NCBI RefSeq assembly: GCF_964275005.1
Contig: NC_092690.1
Span: 13,024,010-13,088,009 of the forward strand
Length of the DNA: 64,000 nucleotides
Direction: 5' to 3'
From: Diadema setosum
Lineage: Eukaryota > Echinodermata > Echinoidea > Diadematoida > Diadematidae
Within the stretch, counting starts at the first letter, position 1, and each line of letters starts with the position of its first letter. The position numbers and the translations under genes were made by a program. Below are positions 57,035 to 64,000 of the stretch, piece after piece. The notes under the pieces are model-generated. The model was not told where the DNA came from. It searched no databases and saw only the letters and a program-made list of their open reading frames with translations.

Positions 57035-57040
57035 AATAAA
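57035..57040 (+). terminator. polyadenylation signal of copy 3
   Basis: AATAAA 12 bases after the stop codon, repeated in the following TAAATAAAG. A very short 3' UTR is implied. Confidence 0.55.
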
Positions 57041-57826
57041 TAAATAAAGAAAAGTTTAGTGGGGCTTGTGATTCTGATATATTCTTGTCACTTTCTGTCT
57101 TTTATGAGAATGATTATATTGCATCTTGTTGCACGCATTCATGTCTGACAGATAACATGTGATTCAACACTCAGAGCATGAGTATATCATTTTAAATTTG
57201 TGATACTGCAAACCTTATTTCATTGTGTAACAATCTCAATTCAGCTAACATTACTTGAGTCCAAATTCGAAAATCAGCCGCTGTGATAAATCTAGCCATC
57301 TCTCACGTAGTTTAATGATTATGTCTTTCGTATTTTGTATTGAACAGATAGACTGAAAGATACAAAGAAAATAGAAAAAGATAAAAGGGCACACACACAC
57401 ACAAACAAACAAACCAACAGCCCTCAAACGCTGTGTCAGACGACTACAGCTACACTTGGCTGAGGAAAGGAAAAAAAAAAGTTTACCTTTTCAGAGACAC
57501 CCTAAAGAAGCCGATGTGATCGCTATATTCAGTTCAACTCTGACCTTCGAAGGCTTAGATCCCCAAAATGGCAAAATTTTGGCGGTCCGATGAGGTCCGA
57601 TGAAATCTAATTCGACAAGCTCCAAAGACTCGCGCCAAAGCTCACGGAGGATGACACCAATGCCAGAAGAGTCCAGCACTGACTGGACTTGCGACCGGAA
57701 ATGGAGCCCTCGATGGCGAATCAAGCTCGGAGCTTATACAAGGATACATATCAGACCAGGGAGGTACTAGTATTGATCTTCCACCTCCCCGGTGTAAATA
57801 AGTGACGACATGTATTGCTGCGTTTA
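57041..57826. other. downstream flank of copy 3, unassigned
   Basis: No gene recognised. Confidence 0.45.
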
Positions 57827-58308
57827 TGTTCCCGGCGGCCACGGCAGTCACGAATCAGACCACCGTGGACAAAACGGGATGGACATGAGACAACGCGGTG
57901 AGACGGAATAGGCAAACGTAACAGGCCGTGATGCCGTGTCAGATTTTTACACTGTCAAAATTTGTCACGACAGTCCCGGTACTAATGAGGAACCTTGTAT
58001 GCCGTAATAAAACTGGGTGAACGCAACGAAAGACAACGGCACGTAATAGGTCGCATAGAAAAAAAAAACAACAACAACAACAACTTGGATCCGGTCCCGT
58101 AGCGGGCCACGACTAAAAATATTGATAGTCTAGCCTGACCAGACGCCGTGAGAACAGCGTCTGATAGCTTTATGTTCATCGGGGGTGAGGACTGGAACGA
58201 ACAAGACTAGATATAACACAAAGAGGGGAAAACAGGAAAATATCTCATCTGCCCATGGCAAACTACGTTTCGGGCAAACGGGGCTGCCGTGGTCGCCAGG
58301 AACATGGT
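57827..58308. mobile_element. TIR element (ATGTTCCCGGCGGCCACGGC)
   Basis: Left ATGTTCCCGGCGGCCACGGC and right GCCGTGGTCGCCAGGAACAT are inverted with two mismatches. ~480 bp, non-coding. Confidence 0.72.
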
Positions 58309-59680
58309 GTAGACGCAGCTTATGATTACTCAAACTAACTTCAAATGTTTTGCCCTTTTCATTTTACTTCTATTATTTTTCTTTCTTTATTCATTCCTCA
58401 TTCAAATATCTTGCTTTCTTTTCCTCATTATCTATTAACGGTGTATCGTGCTATTTTTGTGTTCATAGAATTAGTATCTCGTATTCATGTCTATCGTAAT
58501 AGTGTACAGTATAATTCCATTCCAGTGGTGTAAGTCTGTACTTCTAAGTTTTTTAGTTACGCATGTCATGGCAAAGTATTGATACATAAGAGTTGGCATG
58601 TGAGTTCAATATATGAGTTGAATCCAAGCGCGTTCATAAGTCCTCTGCATTATAACAATTTGTAAATGGGGACATCGACATTAGAGAAGTGAGATTAGTG
58701 TGACGAATGTTCAAAGCAGAAATTGGACATTGATGACCTCTCAGAATACAGAACCTCTTGTTGTACATGTAAGCCTACATGGACCCACTTGCTTTCGAAA
58801 CGAACTCTCCTTGGGCCCTATTTACATTCTACAAGTGTCGAGCGCTCCTCCTCTATACTACATTCAAGGAATTTTCCTCTCTCCTGCTTCAGTCCCAAAA
58901 CATTACCATTTTTGGCACAACTCTTACTCATGAAGTTCCCAGCAAGGCACAATCCGAAACAAGTTGGTTTCCGCTCTAGCCTCAGATCCTGATGAAATAC
59001 ACTATAGATCTACGTAGCTCCACGAGGAAACGTTCCTCTTACGTACTATAAATTCTCAACATCCCTTGAATGTTTGGAATTCTATTTTGTGCACTGAGTC
59101 CTCTGAAGAATTATACCATGTTCAATTCTATATGAAGGTATGCAGTAAGCATATTCTTGGTTTCGTATCGCCTAAGTCGAATCACCTGAATGTTGTGTGA
59201 GTTTAAAGAAATAATTGATTATGAAGGTATAAGTGTCGATTGCTTTGATGAAGCAAGGGACTTTCACAGAGTCTTTGGGAAAGAGTTTGGAGGTTTTTTA
59301 GGAAAGTTTGAAGAAAGTCATGACATTGTCCAGCTAGACAAGTTCAAACAGATCTGCTCGTAAATATTTCATGTTGATTATGAAATGTATAAACGGAAAG
59401 TATTTTGCCAATAAACTACCAGTTCGGCCGGAAATACGCTCCTCAATTTGAGATCCGTGTTGTACTATCCTTAGCGTGCATGGTGGTGAATTTCGTGAAT
59501 GCCCTTAAGGTTTATAGGGGGCATAATTCCCGCTTAGCCAAAATCCTGCAACCCCCCCCCCCCCCCAGTACATGTAGTCACCTCTAATTGTATCTTAAAG
59601 AACTAAATAAGTCTTGAAGTTTTGATGAAATAAGTGTTCATTTGCTTTAAAAAGTATTATCTCCACATTTTATGACTAGG
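58309..59680. other. unassigned sequence
   Basis: No gene or strong repeat. C-run at about 59551. Confidence 0.5.
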
Positions 59681-59684
59681 AAAC

Positions 59685-59855
59685 ATCTCTGGACGCCATG
59701 AAAATTGCCATTTGGCAATTGCCACTGAATAAAGAACCTTTCGGAATAACGAATCATTGGAATGGCGAACCTTCGGAATAAGGAATTGACCTTTGAAATA
59801 ACGAACTTCGGTGATGACGAATCTTTGGAATAACGAGCTGTTACCGAATCCTAAA
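59685..59855. repeat. TTCGGAATAACGAA repeat cluster, second site
   Basis: TTCGGAATAACGAATC, AACCTTCGGAATAAGG, TTTGAAATAACGAAC and TTTGGAATAACGAGC recur at ~20-30 bp spacing. Similar to 32156-32420. Confidence 0.72.
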
Positions 59856-60670
59856 TCAATACTTTTATACACGTGTTTTCAAACCAGGTACAGAAAGTAA
59901 TTTTACGCTCTAGCACTTAAAAGATTTAACATTTAAACGAAATTATTGAGATGGCATCACAATTGACATAACTTTCATCAAACAGCATACAATAATACAC
60001 AGTTTGCGTGTTTTTATCATACTGATTTGTTCGGTTATAACAAAAGAAAACTGCCGGTCCCGAGGATTGTGCACTGTTTTGAAATTTACGTGACTTACCA
60101 TCAAGAGTTTATTTCAGAGGTCCAAGAATTATTAATCTAATATCTCTTTCTACCAAATTCATACATACAAGGTGACTACATCATTGATACTGATGATGTT
60201 TCAGGTTTACCCCTATCAATTATAGTTATGTAAGTTTTAACATCATGTAATTAATATTAAAATGTTCTGCTGCGATATCCTTTTCAGTTCCTTGTCGTGA
60301 TTATTGTAAAGTTATAAAGGTTCATGCATTTTATAAATTGTTGAATACATCTTTTTTCAATTACCGTGTATCTACAATGATTCATAATAGATTCACTTCT
60401 AAATGCAACCTTATTCCGTTTTTAATCATCTTCCTTCAGAATCAAACTTCCACTATCCAACCAGATGTGCACCGTATCATTATACAATTCTGATACACAC
60501 TAAGTCCAACTTAACGTCAATATCCCTAAAATTGTGTTACTGTCAAATCAAAGATCAAAATACCTCCAACATATTTGGTGAAAAAAAAATCAAAACAACT
60601 TTAACCTCATGATTATGATGGTCCCCTAGAATTAAACGCCTCACCAAGTCCCTATGCTGTAACACAAACA
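59856..60670. other. unassigned AT-rich sequence
   Basis: No gene recognised. Confidence 0.5.
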
Positions 60671-60672
60671 CG

Positions 60673-60795
<123 letters not shown>

Positions 60796-61097
60796 TAGAT
60801 TGGGTATAACGTGTAAAAGGAAATATACAAGAAAAACCTTCAGAAATATTCTTAATTCCTATATATGTATCAGACATACACCTTTCAAACATGAATATGG
60901 TACAGAAACCAAAGCAAAATGAAGTTACGACATTCATAAAGAAACAGATCTTTGAATCATCAACATACACAAAATCATTTTTTATGTGTGTGATAACTAA
61001 TAAGTACAGTGGTAAATTGAAAACGCTAGTTGTGAAACATCAATACCTTTTGACGAAATTGAATGCTGTAACTCTAGTCACGTGTCCTTCCGTTCTT

Positions 61098-61650
61098 GAA
61101 GGAAACCGAAACCCAAAGAGAAATGTGGATTGAGTGAAAGCAGCAACATTAGTAGAACACATCAGTGAACGTTTGAGGACATTTGGATAATCGATGCAAA
61201 AGTTATGTATTTATGAAGTTTTGATGTTGGAACCGTTGGATTAGGAGACTACCTGAGTTTATGACATCATGTGCGGACAACAATTATAAAGAATTAAAGA
61301 AAATTCAACATGCTTCCATTTTACTGGCAGTTGACTAATCGCTTTCAAAAAGCAGGGGGAATATATTACTACCCTTACCATATGTCAGCATCAAGTTGGT
61401 GGAATGTGTAATTTTCATGAAAAGTGAATTTTTGTGGAATTCCCTTCATAATTTCTTTACATTGTTGTCCACACATAACGTCATAACCTCTAGTAGTCTC
61501 CTCATCCAGCGGTTCCATCACCAAAACTTTAAAAAATTTATAGCTTTTGCATCGATTGTCTGACTTTCCTCAAACTTTCACTGATTTGTTCTACTAACAT
61601 TGCTGCTTTCACTCAATCCATATTCTCTTTGGGTTTTGGTTTCCTTTGAA
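61098..61650. mobile_element. foldback element, family member 2
   Basis: The left arm (61098-61300) pairs with the right arm (about 61430-61650): GAAACCCAAAGAG with CTCTTTGGGTTTT, GGATTGAGTGAAAGCAGCAA with TTGCTGCTTTCACTCAATCC. The sequence is related to 9721-10257. Confidence 0.85.
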
Positions 61651-61859
61651 GTGTCGCTGTGTGACTGGTATATGTCTCCGCCATTTCGCACGATTCTCCC
61701 AAGATTGTCTAGAGTACGTCTTGACAGTGTGAGGCGACAATTTCACAGATTTGGCAAAGAAAAAGATATGATATGATATTAGGTTTGTCACAAATGGGTT
61801 GAGTGTTTACTTTCTTTGACTAGGTTTCATTTGGATGGATAGCTAAATTGTTTAAGAGA

Positions 61860-62600
61860 GCAAGTGCTTGGGAATTTGAGCATTTTCACTTGACATTTTG
61901 CCCTTTGACCTCATATCCCGCAATTTTTTCGAGTAATTACTAACTGGTAACATCCATTTTCAGGAAAATACTTTTAGCTAATTTCAAAATATGGGAACAC
62001 TTGTGGAATTTTAACATTTTCACTTGACCTTTGACCCCATTGCCAATTTTTTTCCCTACAGATTCTGAACAATTTTGCAGTAATGCCTGTAGCTTTATAC
62101 CCAGCATGCCTAGTTTGATTAAAGTTATACACTGGGTACTCTCCAAGGTATGGAGGAAAAATATAATTTCAGCATTAGATAGAATTCTAGCATTTCGACC
62201 TGACCTTTCACACTTGACATTTGACACAATGACCCCAAAAATCACAAGAGAATCATTGTCAGGGAGTATATGCATATGTACTAAGTTTCATGAAGATATC
62301 TTTATCCATTTCCGAGATATCGAGAAAAAAAGGTGACATTTTAGCATTCTTACTTGACCATTAACCTTATGACCTCATGGCCCAAAACTTTCCCTAGAGA
62401 ATCTCTATCTGGTAATACTTGTATACACCAAGATTCAATAAAGAAAATAGCTTCAGGTATTGCATATATGAGGAAATAGTTCAATTTCAAGAATTTTACA
62501 TTGACCTTTCACTTTTCAACTTGAGCATGTACATCCACAAATTAATAAGCACAACTTTGCCCACTAACGCATACATAAGCTAAGTTGCATTAACCCTAAT
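61860..62600. repeat. degenerate ~160 bp tandem array with TTGACCTTTGACC phrases
   Basis: About five diverged units each carry a CATTTTCACTTGACCTTTGACC-type segment followed by a CAATTTTTTCCCTA/GAATCTCTATCTGGTAATAC-type segment. A perfect inverted DR1 (TGACCTTTGACCC) lies at 62025-62037. Confidence 0.72.
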
Positions 62601-63154
62601 CAGGCTGGGGGGCGGAATCCGCCCCCCCCCCCCAGACGTTTCGCGCAATATCTTCGAAACGCGATAAGCTCCCGCCGCGATGTTTCATGACTTTTTTCTT
62701 TCAAGTATCGCGCAACTTTTGAGACCCAAATTGTTGCGCCCGCGCGTACCGTTTTGACGCGACGCCCGTTCGAAAAAAATTTGTCAACCCCAAAATTGCT
62801 CTAAAACGTGATTTTGTGTACAAATCCAATATGCAAATTGTGTTTTTTCAATTAATTCACATAAAAATTCATATCTTCACTTAGAATGGCCGAAATTAAT
62901 TTATTTTAGCATAATAATGCTTTGAAAAATGTCTGTGACAAATTTTGGCCAAAAAACAAACAAAAACAAAAGGTCAAAAAACAAGGAAATACATAAGAAA
63001 TTCAAAAAACAATAAAATACATAAGAAATTAATTTCGATACAGATCTCTTTTTATCCTATGTCTCAGAAGAATGATTTTTTTTTTCAAAAAGAAACAAGG
63101 AAAAGTAGAAATTACGCGGTGCGTAATATAGTCCCCGCCGGAAGTAGCATTTAG
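62601..63154. other. unassigned, GC-rich start then AT-rich
   Basis: GGGGGCGGAATCCGCCCCC near 62609 is a palindrome followed by a C-run, then CGCG-rich sequence and A-rich sequence up to the satellite. Confidence 0.5.
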
Positions 63155-64000
63155 TAGCAAAATGTACAATATAGGTAAAAAGATCAAGGTCAAAGGTCAA
63201 AGAAGTCAAAGGTCAAAATTCTATGTAGAAGTTTTGAAGCCCTCACCTAGTGCCATCACTTAAAGCAAACAGAATCGAAATCGGGTTAGAAATGGCGGAG
63301 TAGCATTTTGTAGCCAATGTACAATATAGGTCAAAAATCAAGGTCAAAGGTCAAAGAAGTCAAAGGTCAAAATTCTGCGTAGAAGTTTTGAAGCCCTCAC
63401 CTAGTGCCATCACTTAAAGCAAACGGAATTGAAATCGGGTTACAAATGGCGAAGGAGTAGCATTTTGTAGCAAAATGTACAATATAGGTCAAAAATCAAG
63501 GTCAAAGGTCAAAGAAGTCAAAGGTCAAAATTCCGTGTAGAAGTTTTGAAGCCCTCACCTAGTGCCATCACATAAAGCAAACGGAATCGAAATCGGGTTA
63601 GAAATGGCGAAGGAGTAGCATTTTGTAGCCAATGTACAATATAGGTCAAAAATCAAGGTCAAAGGTCAAAGAAGTCAAAGGTCAAAATTCTGCGAAGAAG
63701 TTTTGAAGCCCTCACCTAGTGCCATCACTTAAAGCAAACGGAATTGAAATCGGGTTACAAATGGCGAAGGAGTAGCATTTTGTAGCAAAATGTACAATAT
63801 AGGTCAAAAATTAAGGTCAAAGGTCAAAGAAGTCAAAGGTCAAAATTCCGTGTAGAAGTTTTGAAGCCCTCACCTAGTGCCATCACATAAAGCAAACGGA
63901 ATCGAAATCGGGTTAGAAATTGCGAAGGAGTAGCATTTTGTAGGTAATGTACAATATAGGTCAAAAATCAAGGTCAAAGGTCAAAGAAGTCAAAGGTCAA
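63155..64000 (+). repeat. satellite array, ~157 bp unit, dimeric higher-order pattern, runs off the window
   Basis: At least five and a half units are present. Landmarks per unit: CAAGGTCAAAGGTCAAAGAA, GAAGTTTTGAAGCCCTCACC, TAGTGCCATCAC, AATCGGGTTA, GGAGTAGCATTTTGTAG, TGTACAATATAGG. Perfect DR1 motifs (AGGTCAAAGGTCA) start at 63187, 63341, 63499, 63656, 63814 and 63971, so spacing is 154-158. Two unit subtypes alternate. Confidence 0.95.

Noticed and set aside
63155..64000. CRISPR-like array
   Set aside because: Eukaryotic context; units are ~157 bp satellites with no unique spacers between short repeats.

Overview
The window looks like AT-rich, non-coding-dominated nuclear DNA of a marine deuterostome, most probably an echinoderm (sea urchin-like). 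The evidence is split genes with GT-AG introns, tRNA-derived SINEs, non-LTR retrotransposon remains, many short inverted-repeat DNA elements, a Gmr1-type Ty3/gypsy element (a clade described from deuterostomes) and a satellite array. No prokaryotic signature is present. The species assignment is inference.

The only host protein genes I can support are three tandem copies, all on the + strand, of one SLC16-like (monocarboxylate transporter-like, MFS) gene. Copy 1 (2584-6782) keeps four exons but has several frameshifts. Copy 2 (11474-21757) keeps exons 2 and 3 only, is frameshifted, and breaks off inside exon 3. Copy 3 (exons 33006-33198, 51518-51667, 53576-54628, 56908-57023) is open throughout and would encode 503 residues, with an 18.3 kb first intron full of transposon debris. 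Exon boundaries and intron phase (all phase 1) agree between copies, so these are genomic duplications and not retrocopies.

The rest is mobile or repetitive DNA. 0-2.1 kb: LINE reverse transcriptase relic, minisatellite and MITE. 6.9-10.9 kb: long foldback elements and a tRNA-SINE. 12.6-20.2 kb: a dense cluster of inverted-repeat elements, two of them copies of the same family. 22.7-28.7 kb: a young LTR element with gag, protease and integrase but no reverse transcriptase. 28.7-31.3 kb: two LINE fragments. 34-37.5 kb: LINE, a SINE with a nested MITE, and a degenerate tandem array. 39.2-40.5 kb: a GC-rich TIR element with TTA target duplication. 41.4-51.1 kb: repeats, including a roughly 5 kb inverted-repeat-bounded insertion that splits a LINE. 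57-64 kb: more foldbacks, microsatellites, a degenerate tandem array and finally a ~157 bp satellite in which every unit carries a perfect nuclear-receptor DR1 motif.

Nothing here forms an operon or pathway. The coherent story is a transporter gene family being duplicated and degraded inside a transposon-rich region. The observations most worth following are the RT-less integrase-first LTR element, the DR1 satellite, the LINE split by a large inverted-repeat element, and several unrelated element families whose interiors are packed with variants of one short motif.
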